Source: JBBQVS01 sp964250765 (GTDB lineage: Bacteria; Chloroflexota; Ktedonobacteria; Ktedonobacterales; Ktedonobacteraceae). Taken from it: 64,000 nucleotides of DNA. This document shows positions 42,401-50,771 of the stretch, piece after piece. Numbering within the stretch: position 1 is the stretch's first letter; every line of letters starts with the position of its first letter. The notes beneath the pieces are model-generated. The model made no database searches, was not told where the DNA came from, and saw only the letters and a list, made by a program, of their open reading frames with translations. The translations under genes and the position numbers were made by a program. Where the stretch lies: assembly GCA_964250765.1 (NCBI GenBank), contig CAXUHF010000006.1, forward strand, positions 16,316-80,315, read 5' to 3'.

Positions 42401-43078
42401 CTCGCCAGTGGGAGTGAAGATCAAACGATACGCCTTTGGCAGGTAAGTACTGGTCGTGAACTAAGGATACTGCGTGGTCATAACAGTTGGATACGCTCTA
42501 TTGCCTTTAACAATAGCGGAGAAATGCTCGCCAGTGGTAGCGATGATCGGACAATCAAGCTCTGGGAGGTCTCAACTGGTCTTTGCCTCTATACCTTAGA
42601 GGGTCATACGCACCGTGTTAGATCGGTTGCCTTTAGCCCCAAAGGAGAGATGCTCGCTAGTAGCAGTGAAGATCAAACAATACGCCTATGGAGTGTCCAA
42701 ACGGGAGAAATATTACAAACGCTAGCAGGCCATACCAGTTGGGTACGCTCCATTGTCTTTAGTCCCGATAATCAACTGCTTGCAAGCGGAGGCGAGGATC
42801 AGCACCTACGCCTGTGGAATGTACGTACAGGAGATTGTATTACGCTTTTAGATGGACATACGGACCGTATCAGAAGTATCAGCTGTAGTCCAGATGGAAC
42901 GCTACTTGCCAGCAGTAGCGATGATGGCACAATCATCTTGTGGGATATAGCAACTCGTCAGCCCATCAAAACCCTGAGAAGCAAAAAACCCTACGAGCGC
43001 ATGAATATCAGTAACACCACAGGTTTGACGGAGGGACAAAAAGCAGCACTGAAAGCATTAGGAGCAATTGAAGAGTAG
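39450..43078 (+). CDS. XRE-HTH / NB-ARC / WD40 STAND-type protein (interrupted by an assembly gap)
   Basis: The N-terminus is an XRE helix-turn-helix (about 8-65: LKYEREQRGWSQAQLASRVG, TVNRWESGKGTP). An NB-ARC ATPase follows: Walker A GMGGMGKTT at 117-125, Walker B CLFILDNFES near 190, LVLTSREKP, and YGGNPLALKL. About 14 WD40 repeats, enough for two seven-bladed propellers, fill the C-terminal half. The 100 N at 41758-41857 are flanked by identical 55-base copies (41703-41757 and 41858-41912). Merging them restores one continuous frame of about 1157 residues, so the gap is artificial. The ATG at 39450 is preferred for its GAGG. Such STAND proteins sense a ligand or invader through the repeats and switch on nucleotide exchange. 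Confidence 0.9.
41758..41857. other. Assembly gap (100 N) flanked by a duplicated 55-mer
   Basis: The 55 bases before and after the N run are identical, in the same codon phase of the WD40 gene. Contig ends overlap and were not merged, so the true gap length is probably zero or below. Confidence 0.95.
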
Positions 43079-43134
43079 GTTATCATCACATGAAAGAGGT
43101 AAAACAGGCTATAGCTTCGCATCCATGACCTTTT

Positions 43135-43929
43135 CTAACTGGCAACATCCACTCGTTTCGATGACCACGCTGACACTCCAATCCATCCTAGTGTAAGAAA
43201 GAGCACCGTAGCTGTGATATTTCCGACAAACAATGGAATTGGCGCGAAGAATTGGCACAGCAGGTTCAAGATAGCGAAGAGAATCAGCAGAACGCTTGTA
43301 GGAGTAAAAAAGCCGTTCCTGCGCGGCAAGGCAAAACCCAGGATCAAGTACCCAAGATCAAGCGTACCTCCTGAGAGGCTGAAGTGACCCCACCACGCGA
43401 GCGTCTCAATTGGAGGAACGTGGAGTTGAACCAATGCTTTATTCACCAGTGCAGTCCCGTTTGCAAGAGGAATATGAGCTGGGGAGATATGTGGAGTAGA
43501 GCCTGGAAACAGCTTTTGGAGCACTGGACCTCCCAAGCCATTTAGAGTTGCAATGATTGTATTGAGTGCATTCTGCGTCTGTGTTGCCGGACCGTTGATC
43601 GTCGCAGCAATTGTAGCCGCGAGATTGAGTAAGAACGGTAGCAGTATCCAATCAAGAACAACGGTCCCAATGATCAAAAGATAGCCACCGAGGAGCAATA
43701 GGTTACTCCCAATAAAGCCAAAGCCACTCACTTGATCGGATACTGATGCAAACGTAGATAGACCAAGAAGCAGAATAAGAGTGCCGACAACGAGCAGACC
43801 GAGCGAGAGACGCCAAGTAGCACTGAACACATCCGTACTTGATATATTCACCATCTCGCCCGATGCAGCAAGGAGGCTCCCAATAATCATGAGCGTTGCG
43901 GCAAAACGCAATTTCTGTTGAAGAAACAT
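43135..43929 (-). CDS. Hypothetical multi-pass membrane protein
   Basis: The 264-residue product has about six to seven membrane segments (LMIIGSLLAASG, LSLGLLVVGTLILLLGLS, LLLLGGYLLIIGTVVLDWILLPFLL, LGYLILGFALP, SVLLILFAILNLLCQFFAP, ATVLFLTLGWIGVSAW). A soluble loop of about 80 residues sits in the middle (INGPATQTQNALNTIIATLNGLGGP). No conserved charged pair or transporter motif was found. GAGAGAGG precedes the ATG. It converges on the WD40 gene and ends 56 bases from it. Function unknown. Confidence 0.75.
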   Translation of the reverse strand: MFLQQKLRFAATLMIIGSLLAASGEMVNISSTDVFSATWRLSLGLLVVGTLILLLGLSTFASVSDQVSGFGFIGSNLLLLGGYLLIIGTVVLDWILLPFLLNLAATIAATINGPATQTQNALNTIIATLNGLGGPVLQKLFPGSTPHISPAHIPLANGTALVNKALVQLHVPPIETLAWWGHFSLSGGTLDLGYLILGFALPRRNGFFTPTSVLLILFAILNLLCQFFAPIPLFVGNITATVLFLTLGWIGVSAWSSKRVDVAS

Positions 43930-43972
43930 GGACGCCTCTCTCTTTCTGCTTCCACTATTACTATCTCTTCTC

Positions 43973-45016
43973 CTATCGCTCTTTATACGTCGGGACAGCT
44001 AAGGGGTTGCGTTCAGCAAATGGCCGTTGATGCCAGTATGGGTAGATGGTAGGGATTTCGCTAGCCTTATCAAGCTTCACGACCTGCTCAGGAGTGAGAT
44101 TCCAGCCTACTGCGCCAAGATTGTGTTTGAGTTGTTCCTCGTCGCGAGCACCAACGATGACGCTTGCCACTGTAGGACGCTGCAACAACCAGTTTAGAGC
44201 GATCTGAGAAACCGACTTGCCTGTCTCCTCGGCAATAGCATCGAGCGCATCCACGATCTCGTACACCTTCTCGTCGGGAATGCGCGATCCCTCTGAGCCT
44301 ATCTGTTGCACTCGACTGCCTTCGGGTGCCAATTGGTTGCGACGAATCTTGCCTGAAAGCACTCCGGCAGCAAGAGGACTCCAGACAATCGTGCCGACTT
44401 TCTGATCGAGGGCGAGCGGCATAAGCTCCCATTCGTACTCACGCCCAACCAAAGAGTAAAAAGCTTGATGGGCTACGTAGCGCGTCCAGCCGTAGGTCTG
44501 CGCGGTGGCGAGCGACTTCATCAGGTGCCAGCCAGAGAAATTGGAACAGGCGATATAGCGAACCTTGCCGCTCTGTACCAGAGTATCGAGAGTACGCAGC
44601 GTCTCCTCGACAGGAGTGAGCGCGTCAAAGCCATGCAACGTGTAGATGTCGATATGATCTGTATTCAATCTGCGCAGACTATCCTCACAAGCCCGAATCA
44701 GGTGATAGCGTGAGGAACCCAAGTCATTAGGTCCATCGCCCATACGAAAGGTTGCCTTCGTCGAAAGAAGCACCTGATCTCGTCGTCCTGCGAGAGCCTT
44801 GCCAAGAACCTCTTCCGACAGACCCCCGGAGTAGACATCCGCTGTATCAAATAGCGTAACGCCTGCCTCTAAGCAGATATCGATCAGGCGACGTGCCTCG
44901 TCCACATCCGTATTTCCCCAGGCACTAAAAAAAGCGTTCCCACCACCAAAGGTTGCTGTCCCAAAGCTAAGCGCGGAAACCTTCAGACCAGAACCACCAA
45001 GTTGCCTATATTCCAT
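43973..45016 (-). CDS. Aldo/keto reductase
   Basis: A 347-residue TIM-barrel NADPH-dependent reductase. Asp in LFDTADVYSGGLSEEVLGKAL, the catalytic Tyr of VYSGG, Lys in LLSTKATFRMG and His in IYTLHGFD form the AKR tetrad. SVIVGARDEEQLKHNLGAVGW is the C-terminal cofactor segment. The frame runs on upstream through GC-rich repeats, but the ATG at 45016 with AGAGGAAC matches the family start MEYRQLGGSGLKVS. It resembles YajO/Tas-like general reductases. A repeat cluster fills the upstream region. Confidence 0.92.
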   Translation of the reverse strand: MEYRQLGGSGLKVSALSFGTATFGGGNAFFSAWGNTDVDEARRLIDICLEAGVTLFDTADVYSGGLSEEVLGKALAGRRDQVLLSTKATFRMGDGPNDLGSSRYHLIRACEDSLRRLNTDHIDIYTLHGFDALTPVEETLRTLDTLVQSGKVRYIACSNFSGWHLMKSLATAQTYGWTRYVAHQAFYSLVGREYEWELMPLALDQKVGTIVWSPLAAGVLSGKIRRNQLAPEGSRVQQIGSEGSRIPDEKVYEIVDALDAIAEETGKSVSQIALNWLLQRPTVASVIVGARDEEQLKHNLGAVGWNLTPEQVVKLDKASEIPTIYPYWHQRPFAERNPLAVPTYKER

Positions 45017-45080
45017 CGAGTTGTTCCTCTTTTCTCCTGATGACAACAGTATATTTGGGCTTGCGAATGAATAAGTAAGA

Positions 45081-45246
45081 CAAGGGCACCCGCAAGGGGA
45101 CGCTCCCATAAGCGTTAACGTAAGGGCAAAAAGATGTTTCCAGTGAGGCAAGGGCACCCGCAAGGGGATGCCCCTCCCATACACGAACACGCTCCCCCCC
45201 CCCAACTGGGGTGTTGGGGGGGGCACCCCCTTGGGGGGTGCCCTTG
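45081..45246. repeat. GC-rich repeat cluster with direct and inverted copies
   Basis: CAAGGGCACCCGCAAGGGGA starts at 45081 and again at 45149; the second copy continues into a hairpin-forming GGATGCCCCT. An inverted copy, GGGTGCCCTTG, lies at 45236-45246. Between them nine or more C are followed by AACTGGGGTGTTGGGGGGGG, another hairpin. Such dispersed palindromes are common in Chloroflexota and cyanobacteria. The 377-base interval 45017-45393 holds no gene. Confidence 0.75.
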
Positions 45247-45393
45247 TGCGACTTATAGGAAAGCTTCCTTGTGAGCGTTCGTTCGTGTATACATCTATCC
45301 CTCTCATTATTTAAACTATCTTGGGATAAACCTCGTCCTATAACCTCATAGTACAATAAAATGAAGGTGAGTGAAAATGCAGCGAGACCCAGC

Positions 45394-46971
45394 TTACTTC
45401 GCTTTTTTCGTTCCCTCATTATCGCCACGCGCCAAGGCTGTGAAAATGCCAATCGCGGCAAAAGCAGCACAAACCAGGAAGGCTGCATGGAAGCTGCTCA
45501 CGAATGTGTTTTGGAGCGCAGCAATATTCGTTATCGTGGGGAGACTATGGCCTTGCTGAGATGCTAGAAGTGTTCCAGCAGCGGCACCTCCTAAGGCGGC
45601 GAAAACTGTTCCCACAAGAGCGACACTCATACTTTGCCCAATGACGCGTCCTGTGGAGAGCAATCCTGATGCTTCCCCCTGTGCATTCTGTGGAGCGGCA
45701 CTCATTAATGTGCGCGTATTCGGCGATTGGAAAAGCCCCTGACCTATACCAGTCACGGCAAGACGCCAGATGATGTCCCAGGAAGAGCTTTGGGCCGTAA
45801 GCTGACTTAGTAGGACTAATCCCAAACAGGCAATCGCTAATCCTAGAGGAGAGAGCCAGCGCGACCCGAAGCGATCTGCTAGCGAACCACTCAAAGGTGC
45901 TGTAACAGCAAGCATGAGTGGTAGCGGCGTCAACAGCAATCCAGTCTGGATAGTCGAGAACCCGCGTAATTCCTCAAAGTAAAAAGGCAAAAGAAAACCA
46001 GGTGCAAACAGTGCCATCATACACAGCATGAAGCTGATATTCGCAAGCGCGAAGACACGATTCGTGACTAACGAGAGGTTGACAATAGGCTGTCCCACAT
46101 GTTTCTCGACATACACTCCTACCATCAACATTCCAAGACTCACTCCAAGTGCTGTGAGTGTGCCAACAGAAAGCCATCCCCACTCCTGACCAAAGGAAAG
46201 CCCCAGAGTAAGAGCAGCTAGTCCGATTGCCAGCACAATTGCTCCAATGGGATCAAAACGCTGATGCTGCTTACTCGGTAAGGCTTGCTCTCGATAGAGA
46301 TACAATGAGGCCAGAAGAACAATGGCACAGATTGGAACATTGACATAAAAAATCCAACGCCACGTCAGATACTGAGTAATGATTCCCCCAATTGTCGGTC
46401 CAGCTGCTACACCAAGTGAGACCACAACCGCATTCAAGCCCAGTGCTAGCCCGCGCTCATTTCGAGGAAACGTACTCGTAATCATCGCTATATTCACAGA
46501 GAAGATGAGTGCGCCACCAATACCCTGAAACAGGCGTGCGAGGATAAGAAGAGACAACGAAGGTGCGAGGCCAGAAAGTGCTGACCCGATGATAAAAACG
46601 ATGAGTCCTGTCAAAAAAATTGGCTTCCGACCAATCATGTCCGCAAGACGCCCCCATGTAAGGAGAGTCGCGGCAATAATCACAAGATAGCCAATGATAA
46701 TCCATTCAGTTGCCCCGCTTAATCCGACGTGAAATGTACGTGCAATACTTGGCAGGCCGATATTGACAATCGAACCATCAAGAGTCGTCATAAAGGTTGC
46801 CGCAGCCGAGAGTGCCAGCACAAGCCACTTATTCACAGTCATCGGCAGTTCGCCCGTGCGAGAAGGAGAGGAATTGACTTCACGGGGAACGACAGAAAGA
46901 GGTCGCGTAAAGCCACTCATACTCGCAGTTTCAAATTTTCCATATGCATTAAGTTTTTGTTTTTTCTCCAT
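45394..46971 (-). CDS. MFS transporter, DHA2 (EmrB/QacA) drug:H+ antiporter type
   Basis: The 525-residue protein has 14 predicted membrane helices. Motif D1 (LDGSIVNIGLPSIARTF), motif A (WGRLADMIGRKPIF) and motif C (GLGVAAGPTIGGIITQYLTWRWIFYVNVP, here preceded by VVVSL) are the marks of the DHA2 family. The first 45 residues are a cytoplasmic, poorly conserved tail. It probably exports a drug, dye or aromatic compound in exchange for protons. It is divergent from the LysR gene at 47151 with a LysR-type palindrome between, so LysR control is likely. Confidence 0.93.
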   Translation of the reverse strand: MEKKQKLNAYGKFETASMSGFTRPLSVVPREVNSSPSRTGELPMTVNKWLVLALSAAATFMTTLDGSIVNIGLPSIARTFHVGLSGATEWIIIGYLVIIAATLLTWGRLADMIGRKPIFLTGLIVFIIGSALSGLAPSLSLLILARLFQGIGGALIFSVNIAMITSTFPRNERGLALGLNAVVVSLGVAAGPTIGGIITQYLTWRWIFYVNVPICAIVLLASLYLYREQALPSKQHQRFDPIGAIVLAIGLAALTLGLSFGQEWGWLSVGTLTALGVSLGMLMVGVYVEKHVGQPIVNLSLVTNRVFALANISFMLCMMALFAPGFLLPFYFEELRGFSTIQTGLLLTPLPLMLAVTAPLSGSLADRFGSRWLSPLGLAIACLGLVLLSQLTAQSSSWDIIWRLAVTGIGQGLFQSPNTRTLMSAAPQNAQGEASGLLSTGRVIGQSMSVALVGTVFAALGGAAAGTLLASQQGHSLPTITNIAALQNTFVSSFHAAFLVCAAFAAIGIFTALARGDNEGTKKAK

Positions 46972-47018
46972 CCTATCTATCCTCTTTCATACGTTCTCTA
47001 TGCTTTTATATAATTTTT

Positions 47019-47034
47019 ACTATTCCAAAATAGT
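47019..47034. promoter_or_regulatory. LysR-type binding palindrome
   Basis: ACTATTCCAAAATAGT is a six-base inverted repeat around CCAA and fits the T-N11-A pattern of LysR sites. It lies in the gap between the divergent MFS and LysR genes, next to a TATAAT at 47009-47014. Confidence 0.5.
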
Positions 47035-47150
47035 AGGTTAATGTGTGTAATCTTTGTCTTATCTAAAGTATAAGCCCACAACACTTGCATGTCCAATACA
47101 TAATTAAGAGGAGACTAATAGGTATTACCTATGAAAGGATGAATGCAAAT

Positions 47151-48044
47151 ATGGAACTTCGTCATCTTCGGTACTTTGTCACCGTCGCGGAAGAACTTCA
47201 CTTTGGAAAGGCGGCTGCGCGTCTTTATATTGTGCAGCCATCGTTAAGTCAGCAGATTCAGCAACTCGAAGAGGAGTTAGGTCTGCCTCTTTTGATACGC
47301 ACAAAGCGTTCGGTGGAGTTGACCGATGCAGGAAGGGTCTTCTTAACAGAAGCAAGGAAAGTTCTAGCTCAGGTCCAGGAGGCGAAACGTGCAGCGCAAC
47401 GGGCATATCGTGGAGAGATAGGGCGACTGGTCGTTGGCTACATTAGCTCAAGCACATATGACCTGCTACCAATGATGCTGAGTGGGTACCGAGAGCGTTT
47501 CCCTGAGATTGATGTTGCCTTACGAGAACTGACGACGCAAGAGCAAGTACGCGCACTAGAAGAGGAAACTATTCAGGTCGGGCTGCTACGTCTGCCTATC
47601 AACGATCCCACCATAGATGTCGAGGTCGTTCGCCGCGAGCCTATCGTTTGCGTCCTACCAGAGGGACATCCACTTGCTCTTCATGAACGGATCGCCATGC
47701 CATTGCTCGCACATGAGCCGTTCGTCCTTCAAGCGCGCCAACGAGGAGGAGGGTACTATGCCCAATTAACGAATTTGTGCCTTACGTCTGGCTTTAGTCC
47801 CAATGTGATTCAGGAAGTGACAGAGATGCATACAATCGTGAGTCTGGTCGCAGCTGGAATGGGAGTTTCCCTTGTTCCTCTTTCAATGAAAAACATTCGC
47901 AGTCAAGGGGTGGTATATCATGAGCTAGAAGGAACAACAATCTTAACTGAGATGGCTGTCGCGTGGCTACGTAATTCCCATTCGACCATCGTACAAAATT
48001 TCTTGCAGGTGGCAAGGGAAACAACAACACTGAATGAAACATGA
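47151..48044 (+). CDS. LysR-family transcriptional regulator
   Basis: A 297-residue regulator beginning MELRHLRYFVTVAEELHFGKAAARLYIVQPSLSQQIQQLEEELG, the canonical LysR helix-turn-helix. An effector domain follows (about 90-290) with GLLRLPINDP and VSLVAAGMGVSLVP. The sequence resembles the CbnR/BenM/CatM branch, whose ligands are aromatic or muconate compounds. The ATG at 47151 matches the family start; ATG at 47139 is also in frame. It is divergent from the MFS exporter, a typical activator/target pair. Confidence 0.93.
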   Translation: MELRHLRYFVTVAEELHFGKAAARLYIVQPSLSQQIQQLEEELGLPLLIRTKRSVELTDAGRVFLTEARKVLAQVQEAKRAAQRAYRGEIGRLVVGYISSSTYDLLPMMLSGYRERFPEIDVALRELTTQEQVRALEEETIQVGLLRLPINDPTIDVEVVRREPIVCVLPEGHPLALHERIAMPLLAHEPFVLQARQRGGGYYAQLTNLCLTSGFSPNVIQEVTEMHTIVSLVAAGMGVSLVPLSMKNIRSQGVVYHELEGTTILTEMAVAWLRNSHSTIVQNFLQVARETTTLNET

Positions 48045-48122
48045 CTTGTAAGCTTTGTACGAAGAGGACAGCATTCAAGCATAGACAATTTCTGGTCAAT
48101 TCTTTCCTTGACAGTCAGCAAT

Positions 48123-48420
48123 TATGCATGTTACGCTTTGGATAAGTCATCTTACGAAGCATATTTACAGGCTAACCTCGACTTACACGAAATCGTCGTC
48201 ATAGTAGCACGTAACCCACTGTTGCAACGCTTCATGATGCAGTCTTGGAAAAGCTAGCCGCAAACGCACAGCCACACTACCAGGAGTTGTAGAACAAACT
48301 ATTCAAGATCACCAGGACATTATCCAGGTACTTCGCGAACACTAACCAGAAACTGCACATCAGACTATGCTAATCCATCTTGAACATGTAGAGCGTCACT
48401 TGAAGCAAGATTCTAGTGTA
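48123..48420 (+). pseudogene. Decayed GntR/FCD regulator (C-terminal half)
   Basis: From 48123 the reading gives ALDKSSYEAYLQANLDLHE and then IVVIVARNPLLQRFMMQSWKS before a stop, clearly the FCD metal-binding region (LDLHE; NPLL; W). A frameshift leads to QDHQDIIQVLREH, a stop, then PETAHQTMLIHLEHVERHL, the last FCD helices with their His residues. Two stops and a frame change rule out function, and no winged helix remains upstream. It lies directly before the sugar-acid operon, so this operon may have lost its repressor. The rest of the 424-base gap holds no gene. Confidence 0.7.
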
Positions 48421-48468
48421 ACGTACCTTTTCAAATTACGGAGGAGTTACGGAGAAAGGAGCAATTGA

Positions 48469-49518
48469 ATGAGTACAACGGAACAGATGAAGAGTCTCGT
48501 CTGGCTGGGACCACGTGCGATGGAGATGCAGCATAGCGCGATACCCGAACCGCGTTCTGGTGAGGTGCTCATAGCCGTTCGTGCGGTGGGCATTTGTGGC
48601 TCCGAGTTGAGCGGATATTTAGGACAAAACAGCCTACGCGTACCACCTCTTGTTATGGGTCATGAGGCGGCAGGTCGAGTTATTCAAACTAGCGGGGGAA
48701 CATTCGCTGATGGAAGTCCGGCACGTGTCGGAATACGTGTCACGTTCAATCCACTCATTACCTGTGGAGAGTGTGATCGTTGCCGTGCAGGTCTTACAAA
48801 TCTCTGCCGTCAGCGACAACTCATCGGTGCCCATCGACCAGGAGCATTCGCACAATTTGTTGCCGTACCCGCGAAGCAATGCCATCCCCTTCCAGATAAT
48901 TTTTCAGAGACTATCGCCTCATTAACTGAACCACTAGCGTGCTCACTACGTGCGGTGAAACAGGCACAGGTACGTCCCGAACAGGGCCTGCTGATATTGG
49001 GTGCAGGTCCAATCGGTCTTTTCGCCCTAATAGCAGCAAAGGCCGAAGGGATTCAGCGCGTCTATGTCAGCGATCTCTCGGAGTCGCGCCTGAAGGTTGC
49101 TCAACAGTGGGGAGCCAGCGAGACAATTTCTGTGCAGGAACGCGATGTGCTGACCACTATCCAGGAAATTACTCCCGGTGGGGTTGACACTGTTATCGAC
49201 GCGGTAGGGGCGAGTACGACACGTGCTCAAGCAGTGCAAGCTGTTGTTCCAGGTGGCAATGTCGTCTTTATTGGTTTACATGATGAAACCTCTTCACTTG
49301 CCGCGAATTATGTTGTGCGTCAAGAGGTTACTATTCGTGGCAGTTTCAGCTACGATCAGAGCGATTTCAAGCGTGCATTCGACCTCCTTACGCAGGGACT
49401 TCTGCAACAAGGAACCGACTGGCTAGAGGAGCGTCTCCTCGCTAACGGACCATCCTCTTTTGCAGAGCTTGTCGATGGTCGAGTTGCGGCAACCAAAATC
49501 GTCTTGCGTGTAGACTAA
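48469..49518 (+). CDS. Zinc-dependent alcohol dehydrogenase (sorbitol/threonine dehydrogenase-like)
   Basis: A 349-residue MDR enzyme. Catalytic zinc ligands lie in VGICGSEL (Cys) and MGHEAAGRV (His-Glu), and the structural zinc Cys set is CGECDRCRAGLTNLC. LILGAGPIGLFALIAAKAEG binds the dinucleotide, with SDLSESRL after the next strand suggesting NAD. The set fits polyol or sugar-acid dehydrogenases. AAAGGAG precedes the ATG. It is the first of six same-strand genes that probably form a sugar or sugar-acid catabolic operon. Confidence 0.92.
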   Translation: MSTTEQMKSLVWLGPRAMEMQHSAIPEPRSGEVLIAVRAVGICGSELSGYLGQNSLRVPPLVMGHEAAGRVIQTSGGTFADGSPARVGIRVTFNPLITCGECDRCRAGLTNLCRQRQLIGAHRPGAFAQFVAVPAKQCHPLPDNFSETIASLTEPLACSLRAVKQAQVRPEQGLLILGAGPIGLFALIAAKAEGIQRVYVSDLSESRLKVAQQWGASETISVQERDVLTTIQEITPGGVDTVIDAVGASTTRAQAVQAVVPGGNVVFIGLHDETSSLAANYVVRQEVTIRGSFSYDQSDFKRAFDLLTQGLLQQGTDWLEERLLANGPSSFAELVDGRVAATKIVLRVD

Positions 49519-49536
49519 ACGGGAAAGGCGGAGCGT

Positions 49537-50715
49537 ATGAAAATCAGTGCCATCAAACCACTCGTGCTTGGTACACCTTGGCGCAGTCTCACTTATGTCG
49601 TTGTCGAGACAGACGAAGGACTGCGGGGCGTTGGCGAAGTACGCATGGTCAATCATACTGACTCTCTACTGGGCTATTTGCAGGAAGCGAGCAAGCATCA
49701 CATCCTGGGATCGGACCCGATGAAAATTGAAGACCTTGTTCAACGCATGTTCCGCAGAGATTTTGCACGTGCCAGCGAAATTATGATGTCCGCGATTGCC
49801 GTGATAGAGATGGCATGCTGGGATATTATGGGTCAGGCCCTTAGTGTTCCCATCTACCAGTTGCTTGGTGGAGCGGTGCGTGAGCGCATTCCCGCCTATG
49901 CAAACGGCTGGTATACAGTGGAGCGGACGCCGGAAGAGTTTTCTGCTGCTGCACAGAGAGTGACCGCACGTGGATACCGTGCTCTGAAAGTAGACCCGTT
50001 TGGTGCTGGTTTTTACGAACTGGGACGCAAAGAGAAGCATCACTCAATTGAACTGATTGAAGCAGTGAGGTCGGCTGTTGGCCCTGATATTGATATTCTC
50101 GTTGAGATGCATGGACGTTTTAATGCTCCCACAGCAATTAGCTTAATTCACGAACTCGCACGCTTCTCGCCAGGCTGGTTTGAGGAACCTGTGCCGCCGG
50201 AGAACCTCGCGGTTCTCAAGAAAGTCAGTACGGCAGTTGCTTCACTCGGTATCCCCATTGCTACTGGCGAACGCATGCATACGGCCTACGAATTCCGCGA
50301 GTTATTCGAGCTTCAGGCGGCGGACATTGTTCAGGCAGATATCACTCACTACGGAGGAATTCTAGCCACAAAAAAACTGGCGGCTTGGGCTGATGCCTAC
50401 TATATGATGATCGCGCCGCACAACGTCTGTGGTCCGGTTGGAACAGTAGCGGCACTTCATCTGGCGGCATGTACTCCGAATTTCAAGATTCAGGAACATT
50501 TCAATGATTTTGCGGACTCCTGGGTCAAAGGAGTTGCCGAGGGTGTCCCTGAGGTTGATGCGGCTGACGGTTGTTTCCCTCTACCTACCGCCCCTGGTCT
50601 TGGCGTGAAGCTGAATGAGGACTTTATTGCCGAGCATCCAAGCGAGGGTGCCTTCTTTGATCTCTTTCAGCATGACTGGCAATTTCGGCAAGGGAATCAG
50701 AAACCACAAGCGTAA
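49537..50715 (+). CDS. Enolase-superfamily sugar-acid dehydratase (mandelate racemase/muconate lactonizing)
   Basis: The 392-residue protein has the capping domain and the (beta/alpha)7-beta barrel. YRALKVDPFGAG holds the first catalytic Lys region; metal ligands lie in ILVEMHGRF, WFEEPVPPEN and ATGERMHT; the late His is in IAPHNVCGP. MVNHTDSLLGYL in the cap resembles galactonate/gluconate-type dehydratases. It should remove water from an aldonic acid to give a 2-keto-3-deoxy acid. It starts 18 bases after the dehydrogenase gene with a GGAG site. Confidence 0.9.
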   Translation: MKISAIKPLVLGTPWRSLTYVVVETDEGLRGVGEVRMVNHTDSLLGYLQEASKHHILGSDPMKIEDLVQRMFRRDFARASEIMMSAIAVIEMACWDIMGQALSVPIYQLLGGAVRERIPAYANGWYTVERTPEEFSAAAQRVTARGYRALKVDPFGAGFYELGRKEKHHSIELIEAVRSAVGPDIDILVEMHGRFNAPTAISLIHELARFSPGWFEEPVPPENLAVLKKVSTAVASLGIPIATGERMHTAYEFRELFELQAADIVQADITHYGGILATKKLAAWADAYYMMIAPHNVCGPVGTVAALHLAACTPNFKIQEHFNDFADSWVKGVAEGVPEVDAADGCFPLPTAPGLGVKLNEDFIAEHPSEGAFFDLFQHDWQFRQGNQKPQA

Positions 50716-50771
50716 GAGGCGAGAAGACACAGTGAAAAGTGTTTCCTGAGATAAAGGTAGAAATCGTACAC

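Noticed and set aside
45285..45293. Fifth GTGTATACA copy upstream of the aldo/keto reductase
   Set aside because: No promoter layout like the GntR sites; one chance copy is not surprising.
45017..45307. N-terminal extension of the aldo/keto reductase through the repeats
   Set aside because: The extra 97 residues are translated GC-rich repeats; the family start is at 45016.
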